In this document: positions 34,600 to 42,567 of the stretch, piece after piece
Layout of the letters: each line of letters opens with the position of its first letter
Position numbering within the stretch: the first letter of the stretch is position 1
Translations under genes and position numbers: made by a program
Source: Mycobacterium pseudokansasii
GTDB lineage: Bacteria > Actinomycetota > Actinomycetes > Mycobacteriales > Mycobacteriaceae
Direction: 5' to 3'
NCBI RefSeq assembly: GCF_900566075.1
Contig: NZ_UPHU01000001.1
Coordinates: 2,046,001-2,110,000 of the forward strand
DNA length: 64,000 nucleotides
The notes under the pieces: generated by a model
Seen by the model: the letters and a program-made list of their open reading frames with translations, nothing else
Told to the model about the DNA's origin: nothing
Database searches by the model: none

Positions 34600-36432
34600 A
34601 TGACCGACCCGCTCGGCTTGTCGTTCGGGGTGGCAAACCTCGTCGCCGCGCGAACCGGCAGCGCCCCGGTGACCCGCAGCTCGGTGCTGACACTGTTCAA
34701 CCAGCGCGCGCCCCAGGTGGGCACGCCCGAGGAAAACCCCAATGTGGCCGGGCCCGGACTTGCGCTGAGCGGATTCGTTGAACGGGTCGCAGACCCGGAG
34801 CCGTTGACCGCGGCCGACGGATCTGCCCACTCCGGCGCGGCCATTACTGCCGGAGCGCTCGATGCGATGGCAGGCACTGTCGGTTACGGGGCGCCCGTTG
34901 CCGTCGCGGTTCCCGCGCATTGGGGCACGCGTCAGGTCGGCGCGCTGCGGGAGGCGCTGCGGGGCCATCCTGACTTGGCGCCAGGCGCGGTACAACCGGC
35001 CTTCATCGGCGACGCCACCGCCGCGCTGGCGGCGCTGTACGCCAAACCGGGCTTTCCCACCGACGGCATCGTGGTGCTATGTGACTTCGGCGCCAGCGGC
35101 AGCAGCGTCACCTTGACCGATGCGGCGTCGAACTTCCGCCAAATCGCCGCGACCCAGCGGTACACCGACTTCTCGGGAAACCAGCTTGACCAGATGATCT
35201 TGCGGCATCTGGCGGTGCAGGCTCGCGATGCCGACGCCGCCGCCGATGCCGACGGCACCGCGCCGCTGGCGCCGCTGAGCCGACGGCTGGCCCAGTGCCG
35301 CAGTGCCAAGGAACAACTGTCGGCCGCGACGGTCGCGGTCATCCCGGCTGAGCTTCCCGGTATCGGCGAGGATGTCCGCCTGACCCGCGCCGAGTTCGAA
35401 GACCTTATCTGCCATCCGCTGCAACGATTCATCGCCAGCGTCGAGGAAGTGTTGCAACGCAACCAGATTCCACAAGGCAGACTGGCCGCCATCGCGACAG
35501 TCGGAGGGGGCGCCAGCATCCCGTTGATCACCAGTCGGCTCTCGGAGCGGCTGCAGGTGCCGATTGTCACCACGGCGCAACCCAGGTTGAACGCGGCCAT
35601 CGGCGCCGCCGTCCTGGCCCAGATGAGGTCTTCAGCCGTTGGGCCGCCCCCTCAGGGCGCGGTTGGCAACGCGGCGGTCGGGACGGCCGCCGCCGCAACG
35701 GAAGGCGAAGCCGCGGCGCTCGCGCCTACTGAAGTGGTTCCGTCGGCGTGGGCAGTCGGGGCAAGCCATGCTGCGGCGGGCGAAGCGGCGGTGGACGGGG
35801 ACCAATCGGCGACCTACCGTGCGCTGGCCTGGTCGCAGGAGGCCGCAGCGGGCGACCCCGCGATACCCGGCGTCGACTATGGCGATGCGGGCGCCGGCGT
35901 GATCGCCGACACCGAACAGCCCGATGCCCATTCCGACGATGCGTCCCAACGCACGCACTGGTACGGGCGTTCGTCGGTGCTCATCAGCGTGACCGGTGCG
36001 GCGGCCGTCGCACTGGTGATAGCCGCTGTGCTGGCCGTGAAGTTCGGTGCCGCGAAAAGCAAACCCGTCAATAACACCCGGGTCATCACGCCGCCCGTCG
36101 AGTCCTCCCAGCTGGTGCCGGTACCTCCACCGGCCTCGAACACCGCCTCGATCACGGTCTCGAACACGCCCACTGTCACTGCGTCGTCGACTATCGAATC
36201 GACCGAATCGGTGACGACGCCGCCGGCAACCACCGTGGCGACGACACAGCCGCCGGTGACAGCGACCCATCCGGCGACCACATATCCCACCACCCCGGCC
36301 TACCCGACGACCACCAATCCGGCCAACCCATATTCGACGACCCCATACCCGCCCGCGAACAAGAGCCTGGCACCGGCCCCACCGCCGACGACGACGACAC
36401 TGGTGCCCGTCAGACCGCCATTGAATCCCTGA
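34600..36432 (+). CDS. Hsp70-like membrane protein with Pro/Thr-rich tail
   Basis: A 610-residue protein. Residues 1-350 form a degenerate Hsp70/actin-type ATPase (LSFGVANLVAA, FIGDATAALAAL, VLCDFGASGSSVTL and AIATVGGGASIPLI). Residues 350-460 are Ala/Glu-rich linker, one transmembrane helix lies near 465-487 (VLISVTGAAAVALVIAAVLAVKF), and the remaining 120 residues are Pro/Thr/Ser-rich and probably outside the membrane. The layout resembles H37Rv Rv0312 and Rv2264c. There is no substrate-binding domain, so a classical chaperone role is unlikely; a membrane-tethered sensor or scaffold is a guess. The start is ATG at 34600 after GGGGGAG. Confidence 0.85.
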   Translation: MTDPLGLSFGVANLVAARTGSAPVTRSSVLTLFNQRAPQVGTPEENPNVAGPGLALSGFVERVADPEPLTAADGSAHSGAAITAGALDAMAGTVGYGAPVAVAVPAHWGTRQVGALREALRGHPDLAPGAVQPAFIGDATAALAALYAKPGFPTDGIVVLCDFGASGSSVTLTDAASNFRQIAATQRYTDFSGNQLDQMILRHLAVQARDADAAADADGTAPLAPLSRRLAQCRSAKEQLSAATVAVIPAELPGIGEDVRLTRAEFEDLICHPLQRFIASVEEVLQRNQIPQGRLAAIATVGGGASIPLITSRLSERLQVPIVTTAQPRLNAAIGAAVLAQMRSSAVGPPPQGAVGNAAVGTAAAATEGEAAALAPTEVVPSAWAVGASHAAAGEAAVDGDQSATYRALAWSQEAAAGDPAIPGVDYGDAGAGVIADTEQPDAHSDDASQRTHWYGRSSVLISVTGAAAVALVIAAVLAVKFGAAKSKPVNNTRVITPPVESSQLVPVPPPASNTASITVSNTPTVTASSTIESTESVTTPPATTVATTQPPVTATHPATTYPTTPAYPTTTNPANPYSTTPYPPANKSLAPAPPPTTTTLVPVRPPLNP

Positions 36433-36445
36433 CCCGGTGCGCCGG

Positions 36446-36664
36446 ATGAGTCGCTCGGTGGTGCGGCTCGAGATCGGTGAACCGATTTGCCCACCAATGG
36501 AATTCGATCCCCGCCTGCTCCCTGGGTATTTGCTGGACGACGGCGCAGTTGCCGAAGCCTTCGTCTTCAGAGAACGACCGGGCGCGGATCGGCCGGGCTC
36601 GCGCCCGGTCTGCTGCCATGCCGGAGAACCACCGGTTTGCGGCCCGATTCGGCGGGGTACTTAG
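36446..36664 (+). CDS. Possible small protein, function unknown
   Basis: A 72-residue frame starting MSRSVVRLEIGEPICPP, between the Hsp70-like gene and the membrane protein gene, ending five bases before the latter's GTG. It is acidic in the middle (LPGYLLDDGAVAEAF) and basic at the end, with three cysteines. Codon use is only partly like the neighbours and no family is recognised. It may be spurious. Confidence 0.25.
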   Translation: MSRSVVRLEIGEPICPPMEFDPRLLPGYLLDDGAVAEAFVFRERPGADRPGSRPVCCHAGEPPVCGPIRRGT

Positions 36665-36669
36665 CAGCG

Positions 36670-37170
36670 GTGGCTGGTCTGCTCGGGCGACTGTTGCTCA
36701 AGGCGTGGCAGCGACTGTGGTCTTCGCCGGTGCTGACACTGAACGGCTACGTCGCATTCGATCTGCCGCGAACGGTGACCGGGTTAGCCGGATCGCTGCT
36801 GATCGGCCTGCTAGGAGTGCACGTCTACCTGTTGGCCACCCAGCCGGGCTTGCCGCTGTACTTCGTGATCTACGCCGCGGTGCTGATCGCCGGCTGTCTG
36901 ATCGCGGCCGCTGCCATGGCGTTGGCACTGGAACCGATTGTGCCGCAAGTCGGTTGGTATTTCGGCAGCTTCATCTGCGGGCTCTTCCTACTTATCTATC
37001 TGGGTAGCCGGTTCGCCGGTCTGCCCGGGCTGGTGTCGCTGACCGGCCGCTGGGACCTGGCGCCCGGAACGCTTGCGGCAGCGTTCGCCGCGGGCTTCGT
37101 CGCCGTCCATGCGACGGTCCTGTCGGGCATCAACGTGGCTTATCCGCAGCGGCAGAACTGGCACGACTGA
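36670..37170 (+). CDS. Conserved integral membrane protein
   Basis: A 166-residue protein with four likely transmembrane helices (about 28-48, 52-78, 84-108 and 135-155). It starts VAGLLGRLLLKAWQRLW at GTG 36670. No catalytic motif is seen. It lies 11 bp before the cytochrome b/molybdopterin fusion gene on the same strand, so it may be an extra membrane subunit or assembly partner of that enzyme. Function unknown. Confidence 0.7.
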   Translation: MAGLLGRLLLKAWQRLWSSPVLTLNGYVAFDLPRTVTGLAGSLLIGLLGVHVYLLATQPGLPLYFVIYAAVLIAGCLIAAAAMALALEPIVPQVGWYFGSFICGLFLLIYLGSRFAGLPGLVSLTGRWDLAPGTLAAAFAAGFVAVHATVLSGINVAYPQRQNWHD

Positions 37171-37181
37171 ATCGGGCAGGA

Positions 37182-38684
37182 ATGACGCAGACTATGACCG
37201 TCCTCGACTTCCCGGCGTGGCTGCGGATCGACCATTGGCTCAACGTGTTGTTCCTGACCTTGGTGATTCGCAGCGGCATCGAGATCCTGTCCACTCACCC
37301 CAAGTTGTACTGGCACGACGACAGCACACCGGGTACCGAGTGGGCGCGCTTCACCACCAAGGAGATGCCGATCAACAAGCTGTACGACACCCTCGACGAA
37401 GAGGAGGACTACAGCTCACTTTTCGCGTTGCCCGGCCACAAGAAGCTGGGCATGGGCCGTCACTGGCACTTCTTCTCGGTCATCGGGTGGATCCTCGTCG
37501 GACTGTCGTACTACATCCTGCTGTTCACCACCGGCCAGTGGCACCGGTACTGGCCGTATTCGTGGTCGATCTTCCACGAGGCGTACAACGACATCGTCAC
37601 CTACCTGAGCTTCAACCTGCCGCCGCTGTTACCCGGCGGACCCGACGATGCCATCCAGAAGCTGACCTATGCCGCCGTCATCTTCTTCCTGGCGCCGTTT
37701 CAGATCCTGACGGGTGCCGCGCAGTCGCCGGCCGTCGAGGCGGCATTTCCGTGGTACGTGCGGATGTGGGGAGGCCGGCAATGGGCGCGCAGCCTGCACT
37801 TCCTGGGGCTGGTGGCGTTCCTGGTCTTCATCGTCATCCACCTGTCGATGGTGTTCTTCTGGGGCTGGGGCGAGTTGACCGCGCTGATGATCTTCGGTTC
37901 CATTCGTAACACCAACTGGGCCACCACGTGGTCGTTGGTCATCATTGCTGCCATCGTCGCGGTCCACGTCGCGGCGACGGTATGGAGTCTGCGCCGGCCC
38001 GTTCAGGTCCGCCGCGTCCTTGGCGCCGTCGTCACCGCAGTCCGCAAAGCCTTGCTGCGGCCATTGAATTCGCGGCAGAACTACCCGCAGCGAATGATCT
38101 CCATGGAACACCGGGTCAACGGCAAACCGCCGGCGAGCACCGAATACAAGGTGATGGCGGTGCACAACTTCGTCGACTGGCGATTGCGGATCGGCGGCTT
38201 GGTGGAGCACCCGGTCACCCTGGATCTGGACGGGCTGCGGGCGCTGGCCGACCGGCAGTCGCAGCGGGTCATGCACAACTGTGTCCAGGGCTGGACGAGC
38301 ATCGGCGAGTGGAGCGGGCTGCCGCTGGCTTCGCTCGCCGACCATGTGCGGCCGCTGCCGCAGGCGAAATACATCTGCTTTCTGACCATGCAGGACAACG
38401 GCCGCGACGAGCCCAGTGCAGAGGGGGTAGGACAGTTCTACGAGGTGATGGACCTCGAGCTGGCGTACAAGCCGCAGACGCTGCTGGCCTACGAGATGAA
38501 CGGGAAGCCGCTGCCCATCAAGCACGGAGCGCCGTTGCGGCTGCGGGTGGAGACGCAGGTGGGCTTCAAAATGGCGAAGTGGATCAACCAGATCGAGTTC
38601 ATCGACGACTACTCCGGCATCGGTCACGGCCTGGGCGGCTGGCGCGAGGACAACGTCCATTACGACAAGGATGTGGAGATCTGA
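37182..38684 (+). CDS. Cytochrome b561-type / sulfite-oxidase-type molybdopterin fusion protein
   Basis: A 500-residue fusion. The N-terminal half (about 1-290) is a di-haem cytochrome b-type membrane domain with candidate haem histidines in RIDHWLNVLF, GMGRHWHFFSV, SLHFLGLVAF and FIVIHLSMVFF. The C-terminal half (about 305-500) is an oxidoreductase molybdopterin-binding domain of the sulfite oxidase/YedY family, with the likely molybdenum-ligand Cys in RVMHNCVQGWTSIGEW and a typical PIKHGAPLRL segment. It lacks a twin-Arg signal, so the catalytic domain location depends on membrane topology. Probable role: passing electrons between an oxidised or reduced small substrate and the quinone pool. 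Substrate unknown. Confidence 0.85.
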   Translation: MTQTMTVLDFPAWLRIDHWLNVLFLTLVIRSGIEILSTHPKLYWHDDSTPGTEWARFTTKEMPINKLYDTLDEEEDYSSLFALPGHKKLGMGRHWHFFSVIGWILVGLSYYILLFTTGQWHRYWPYSWSIFHEAYNDIVTYLSFNLPPLLPGGPDDAIQKLTYAAVIFFLAPFQILTGAAQSPAVEAAFPWYVRMWGGRQWARSLHFLGLVAFLVFIVIHLSMVFFWGWGELTALMIFGSIRNTNWATTWSLVIIAAIVAVHVAATVWSLRRPVQVRRVLGAVVTAVRKALLRPLNSRQNYPQRMISMEHRVNGKPPASTEYKVMAVHNFVDWRLRIGGLVEHPVTLDLDGLRALADRQSQRVMHNCVQGWTSIGEWSGLPLASLADHVRPLPQAKYICFLTMQDNGRDEPSAEGVGQFYEVMDLELAYKPQTLLAYEMNGKPLPIKHGAPLRLRVETQVGFKMAKWINQIEFIDDYSGIGHGLGGWREDNVHYDKDVEI

Positions 38685-38685
38685 C

Positions 38686-39039
38686 ATGGCCGACATGGCG
38701 GTACGGCCGGAGCTGATCAACCTGAAAAGTGCCGAGCGACAGCAAGTGTCAGAGCTGGTGGCGGTCAAAGGCGGGCACTGTGCGGCGTGCGGCGGCAAGG
38801 ATTTCGAGGTCGGGCATGCGCTGTATCTGGGTTTCCTGTTCCTCAATGAAGACGACGACGCCTTCATGGTGGCGTTGACCTGTCGCGACCCTGACTGCCC
38901 CACGCCGCGGACCGGAATTGTATTGGCGGCCAGGGAATTCCTGACCGACTACCAAGGAGTTTCGGACATCGGCGCGATCGCCGGCCACGCCAGGGCGGCA
39001 CAGGCTAGCGCCACCTGGGGTGGCTCGGGGTGTCGGTGA
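38686..39039 (+). CDS. Small Cys-pair protein downstream of the molybdenum fusion
   Basis: A 117-residue soluble protein starting ATG at 38686, one base after the fusion gene's stop. It contains two cysteine pairs, GHCAACGGKDF and TCRDPDCPTP, which look like a zinc-ribbon or iron-binding site. No known family is recognised. Tight linkage suggests co-expression with the cytochrome b/molybdenum enzyme. Its 3' end overlaps the convergent minus-strand gene by 35 bp. Confidence 0.65.
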   Translation: MADMAVRPELINLKSAERQQVSELVAVKGGHCAACGGKDFEVGHALYLGFLFLNEDDDAFMVALTCRDPDCPTPRTGIVLAAREFLTDYQGVSDIGAIAGHARAAQASATWGGSGCR

Positions 39040-39337
39040 ACCGGGGCCGGGCCAGATCGAACCTCTCGATCAGATCCGACACCGAGCGCAGTTCGTCACA
39101 CACCGATTGGAACCGGCGTTCGTCAGCCTCGCCCAGTATCCCCAGGCAGCTGTAATGCACCAGCCGGCGCAGTCGTCCGGCCAGCGCCGCCCCCCACCGG
39201 ATGCTGAAGTCGTAGGTCTGGCCGTCGTCGACCTCGGCGCAGCGGCCGAGCTCTTTGAGCGCCTCGATCTGCTCGGTGAGCAGTTCGAGGTCATCGTCGA
39301 CACCGAGCGGTTGGGGTGTGTTTGCTGCTGTACTCAT
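39005..39337 (-). CDS. Conserved hypothetical protein, helical
   Basis: A 110-residue soluble, mostly helical protein starting ATG at 39337 (MSTAANTPQPLGVDDDLELL). It has acidic and basic patches (EQIEALKELGRCAEVDDG and LAGRLRRLVHY) and no known motif. It follows the putative lipoprotein gene by 13 bp on the minus strand, so the two form an operon. Its end overlaps the end of the small Cys-pair gene. Confidence 0.6.
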   Translation of the reverse strand: MSTAANTPQPLGVDDDLELLTEQIEALKELGRCAEVDDGQTYDFSIRWGAALAGRLRRLVHYSCLGILGEADERRFQSVCDELRSVSDLIERFDLARPRFTDTPSHPRWR

Positions 39338-39350
39338 TGGTATGGCTGTC

Positions 39351-40418
39351 CTAGGGGCGCGGTTTGGCCACGCTGACCAGATACGGCTGACCGCGCAGGG
39401 TCAGATACACCCGCTTCGGCCCGACCGCCATCCCGGATAGCGGCGCCATGGCGGCCGGACCGCCGAGGCCTGTCCGATAGTCGATCGTGCGCAGCACCGG
39501 GATGATCCCGTCCGAGTAGCCGGTGAAGCTCTCCGTTTCCAGCACCACCACGTCGCGGTCGGTGGCCGCGTAGATGCGGGTTTCGTCGGTGCCCAGGTAG
39601 CGAATCGGCGCCGAGAGTTGCGCGCAGCCAAGCACTTCCATGCCGTGCCCGCCTCGCCGCGAATCGACCGCGTACAGCACGCTGTCGTTGCGTCCGGCGA
39701 CGTAGCTGCGCGTCACGGCCGTTCCGTCCCCCGCCGACACGGCCACATCCATCTGCAACGAGCCGCGTTCTTCCGGAGGCGACGACGGCCCTTTGTAGTA
39801 GCGGATTCCGGACGGTCCGTAGAGGTGGTACTCGATCTGGCGTCCGCGGTTGGCGCCGTCGATGGTGTCTGCGGGCTCTGCGGAGATGTCGGCGGGCGGC
39901 AATTTCCGAAAGCCGTACTGATCCACCGGCGTCACCGAAGACCCGTCCGCCGACAGCGCCAGCAACACCCGCATCCCGGCGTCTTCGGTCAGATAAGCCG
40001 GGGCCGGCCCGGCGTCGAACTCGTCGACGCGTTGCAGGCTCTCGATGTCGACGACCGTCACCCGGTCACGCTGCGGTTGCGGCACGAAGACGTGCCGATC
40101 GTCCTTCTGGCTGATCTGCAAGTTGCGCCCGACGTCCATCGGTTCCGAGAGGCGCGTATCGGCGGTCGGGGAACCGGTGACCGTGATCTTGGCGAGCCGG
40201 TGATCATCGGTGAACCCCAGCAGCGACCGGTCGCGATACGACCAGACGGGGTCACGCACCGAGGCGCCGATCGCGGTCAGCTCCACCGCCGGCGCGCTTT
40301 CCAGCGTGGCCCCGGGAGCGGAACACCCGGCCGCTGCCATGAGTCCGGCGGCTAATGCGCCAGATGCGCCAGACCAGCGCCACCGCAGACAGCGCCGGTG
40401 ACAACTATCGATGGCCAC
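39351..40418 (-). CDS. Putative lipoprotein with beta-propeller-like repeats
   Basis: A 355-residue exported lipoprotein. The N-terminal hydrophobic segment ends in a lipobox MAAAGC, with the acylated cysteine at about residue 32. The remainder shows repeated strand-type segments (VFVPQPQRDRVTVVDIESLQ, SVTPVDQYGF and DRDVVVLETESF) like a WD/YVTN-type propeller, suggesting ligand or partner binding outside the membrane. The start is GTG at 40418 after AAAGGACGATC. Convergent orientation with the cytochrome b/molybdenum cluster hints at, but does not prove, a linked function. Confidence 0.7.
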   Translation of the reverse strand: MAIDSCHRRCLRWRWSGASGALAAGLMAAAGCSAPGATLESAPAVELTAIGASVRDPVWSYRDRSLLGFTDDHRLAKITVTGSPTADTRLSEPMDVGRNLQISQKDDRHVFVPQPQRDRVTVVDIESLQRVDEFDAGPAPAYLTEDAGMRVLLALSADGSSVTPVDQYGFRKLPPADISAEPADTIDGANRGRQIEYHLYGPSGIRYYKGPSSPPEERGSLQMDVAVSAGDGTAVTRSYVAGRNDSVLYAVDSRRGGHGMEVLGCAQLSAPIRYLGTDETRIYAATDRDVVVLETESFTGYSDGIIPVLRTIDYRTGLGGPAAMAPLSGMAVGPKRVYLTLRGQPYLVSVAKPRP

Positions 40419-40559
40419 GATCGTCCTTTCACCATCGCCCTAAGGGTCAGTACCCCCGCAACCGCCCGGTTACACGTGTGGTTACGGGGATCGCCGGGCG
40501 ACCCCGCCCGGCCCGGCTCCGATGACAGGGGCGGTCGCTCACCAAACCAACAGCGCGCC

Positions 40560-41399
40560 TTAGAGAATCGGCCGTCCTCCGGTGACGGCTACCCGGGCGC
40601 CGGACATGTAACTCGCGCCATCGGATGCCAGCAGGACGTAGATCGGCGCCAGTTCGGCGGGTTGGCCGGCCCGTCCCAACGGCACGTTGTCCCCGAAGGA
40701 CTGCACGCTGTCGGCGGTCATTGTGGCCGGGATCAGCGGTGTCCATATGGGACCGGGCGCCACGCTGTTGACGCGAATCCCCTTGTCGCCGAGCAGTTGA
40801 GCCAGACTTGCCGAGAAATTGGCGATGGCCGCCTTGGTTGCGGCGTAGGGCGCCAGTGTGGGGTTGGGCGTATCGGAGTTGACCGAGGAACTGCCGATGA
40901 TCGAGGACCCGGGGCCCAGGTAGGGCAACGCGGCCTTGGCGAGATGAAAGTATGCGCCGACATTGAGCCGAAAGGTGTAGTCCCATTCCTCGTCGCTGAT
41001 CTCGTCCAGGCTTTCGTGCATCATCTGATACGCGGCATTGTTGACCAGGATGTCGAGCCCGCCGAATTCCCGGACGGCGCGGTCGATCACCGCGCGGCAG
41101 TGCGCCGGATCGGCGAGGTCCCCCGGTACCAGGACGCAGCGTCGGCCGGCTTCTTCGACATAGCGTGCGACGTCGCGCGCGTCGTCGTGCTCGTTGAGGT
41201 ATGAGATGAGCACATCGGCGCCTTCTCGCGCATACGCGATCGCCACCGCCCGGCCGATGCCGCTGTCCCCGCCGGTAATGACCGCGCGCTTACCGGTGAG
41301 TTTTCCCGAACCGCGATAGCTGGCCTCGCCGCAATCAGGAACAGGATTCATCCGGGCCTGCACCCCGGGCACGCGTTGTTGCTGTGCCGCAAAGCTCAT
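40560..41399 (-). CDS. SDR-family oxidoreductase (stress-type, YghA-like)
   Basis: A 279-residue classical SDR. Cofactor motif TGGDSGIGRA, NNAAY, the catalytic Ser in GSSSVNSDT and YAATKAA (YxxxK) are all present. The 30-residue N-terminal extension before the core (VPDCGEASYRGSGKLTGKRA) is typical of the YghA/general stress protein 39 group. The start is ATG at 41399 behind GGAAAGGAAG. A small stress-type gene lies just upstream on the same strand, so an operon responding to stress is plausible. The substrate is unknown. Confidence 0.85.
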   Translation of the reverse strand: MSFAAQQQRVPGVQARMNPVPDCGEASYRGSGKLTGKRAVITGGDSGIGRAVAIAYAREGADVLISYLNEHDDARDVARYVEEAGRRCVLVPGDLADPAHCRAVIDRAVREFGGLDILVNNAAYQMMHESLDEISDEEWDYTFRLNVGAYFHLAKAALPYLGPGSSIIGSSSVNSDTPNPTLAPYAATKAAIANFSASLAQLLGDKGIRVNSVAPGPIWTPLIPATMTADSVQSFGDNVPLGRAGQPAELAPIYVLLASDGASYMSGARVAVTGGRPIL

Positions 41400-41482
41400 G
41401 GCAACTTCCTTTCCGGTAATTCATGCTGACCAATTGTCAAGCGCCGCAAATGTTCAACAAACATCTGCGCAGTGGCATCAGT

Positions 41483-41659
41483 TCAGGATTTCCGGCTTGC
41501 CGGGCCGGCCGTGGACACGTCAGGATTGCCGTCGGCCGTTGGCTCCGGATCGCGCCATTCTTCGCTCCTGCTGGATCGGTTTCCCTGCAGGGTGCCGCTC
41601 AATTCATGCTTGAGCTCATCGTCGTTGCGCGCGCTGTGCTTGGCGTTCCCACGTTCCAT
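41483..41659 (-). CDS. Short hydrophilic protein, N-terminal part of a DUF2795-type protein
   Basis: A 58-residue, highly charged, disordered-looking protein starting MERGNAKHSARNDDELKHELSG region at ATG 41659 behind GGGGGGAG. The opening and the EEWRDPEPTADGNPDV segment resemble the N-terminus of small mycobacterial proteins that carry a C-terminal DUF2795 domain; that domain is missing here, so this is a short form or a truncation. It is 83 bp upstream of the SDR gene on the same strand. The function is unknown. Confidence 0.6.
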   Translation of the reverse strand: MERGNAKHSARNDDELKHELSGTLQGNRSSRSEEWRDPEPTADGNPDVSTAGPASRKS

Positions 41660-41990
41660 AGCAGGCTCCCCCCTTTGTGAGCGGCTTGGTCCCGGCTGCA
41701 GACGGGCTACCCGTGGCCACCACGGGCTAATCAACCAATTCGTCTTCCGGCGGAATGTGCTCGGCGCCGTGGCACCTGATACCGCTGTTAATAGATGTTA
41801 ATGAGAGTTGCCAATGATGTTGTCGGGCAAACGGAAGGGCGACGGGTCCGTACAGGTAGATCTGCCGATCTGGGCAACGTGTGAGGTGGCCGGGTTTGGG
41901 CCCCCGTCAGCAGGGTTATTCGTTGGGAGTGGTTAGGGCCCCGAATAAGGGAACAACTGCTTTGAACGACACGAAAGAGAGGGGATAAGC
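41660..41990. promoter_or_regulatory. 331-bp divergent intergenic region
   Basis: It separates the small charged-protein gene (minus) from the MPT63-like gene (plus). An inverted repeat TTATTCG-N19-CGAATAA lies at 41916-41948, 43 bases or more before the MPT63-like start, and a direct repeat TGTTAAT occurs near 41785-41800. Both are candidates for regulator binding. No gene is recognised. Confidence 0.45.
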
Positions 41991-42473
41991 GTGAAGTTCA
42001 CAACGACGGCGATGAAGACCGGCATCGGTGCCGCGGCGATAGCGGCGGCGGGTGTCTTCGGCGCGGCAACGGCGACCGCGGCGCCTCCGACCATCGAGGG
42101 CTTCGGTACGGCCGAACAGCTGGTGGACGGGCCGATGGTCACCTCCTATACGGTGGCCAATCTGCAGCCGAGCAACGTGACCATTCCGGGTTACACCCCG
42201 CACGGAAAGCTCTACCAGGCCGAGGTCACCGCCAAATCCATCAGCGGAGTCGTGACCCCGGTGGTCTCTGACTTCAACGCCCGCTCCGCCAGCGGTCAGA
42301 CCTACCGGGTGATCGACACGGTGCCGGTTCCCAACGGGCTGAATCCGGCGCCGATCAATCAGGGTGACCAACGTAGCGGATTGATTTACTTCGACGTGAC
42401 CGGCCAGCCGCCCAATGGCGTGGTCTACAACGACGGAGTTCAAGACGTCCTCATCTGGACCAGCAACGTCTAA
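41991..42473 (+). CDS. MPT63-family secreted protein
   Basis: A 160-residue exported protein with a clear Sec signal peptide (cut after ATATAA, about residue 31). The mature part follows the immunoglobulin-like MPT63 (DUF1942) pattern: VANLQPSNVTIPGYTPHGKLYQ, GVVTPVVSDFNAR, GLIYFDVTG and a final VLIWTSNV. It is a paralogue of M. tuberculosis MPT63 (Rv1926c). The function is unknown; MPT63 is a secreted antigen. The start is GTG at 41991 behind GAGAGGGGA. A strong terminator follows its stop. Confidence 0.9.
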   Translation: MKFTTTAMKTGIGAAAIAAAGVFGAATATAAPPTIEGFGTAEQLVDGPMVTSYTVANLQPSNVTIPGYTPHGKLYQAEVTAKSISGVVTPVVSDFNARSASGQTYRVIDTVPVPNGLNPAPINQGDQRSGLIYFDVTGQPPNGVVYNDGVQDVLIWTSNV

Positions 42474-42488
42474 CCGCTGCTTGTCATC

Positions 42489-42522
42489 GACCTCCCCGCG
42501 TCAACGTCGACGCGGGGAGGTC
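42489..42522 (+). terminator. Strong intrinsic terminator after the MPT63-like gene
   Basis: GACCTCCCCGCGTC (42489-42502) pairs perfectly with GACGCGGGGAGGTC (42509-42522) around a six-base loop, giving a 14-bp GC-rich stem. TCGTTT follows. It lies 16 bp past the stop of the MPT63-like gene. Confidence 0.8.
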
Positions 42523-42567
42523 TCGTTTGCCCGCATTGGCACCGGATCAATCGGGTACCCCGACGGC

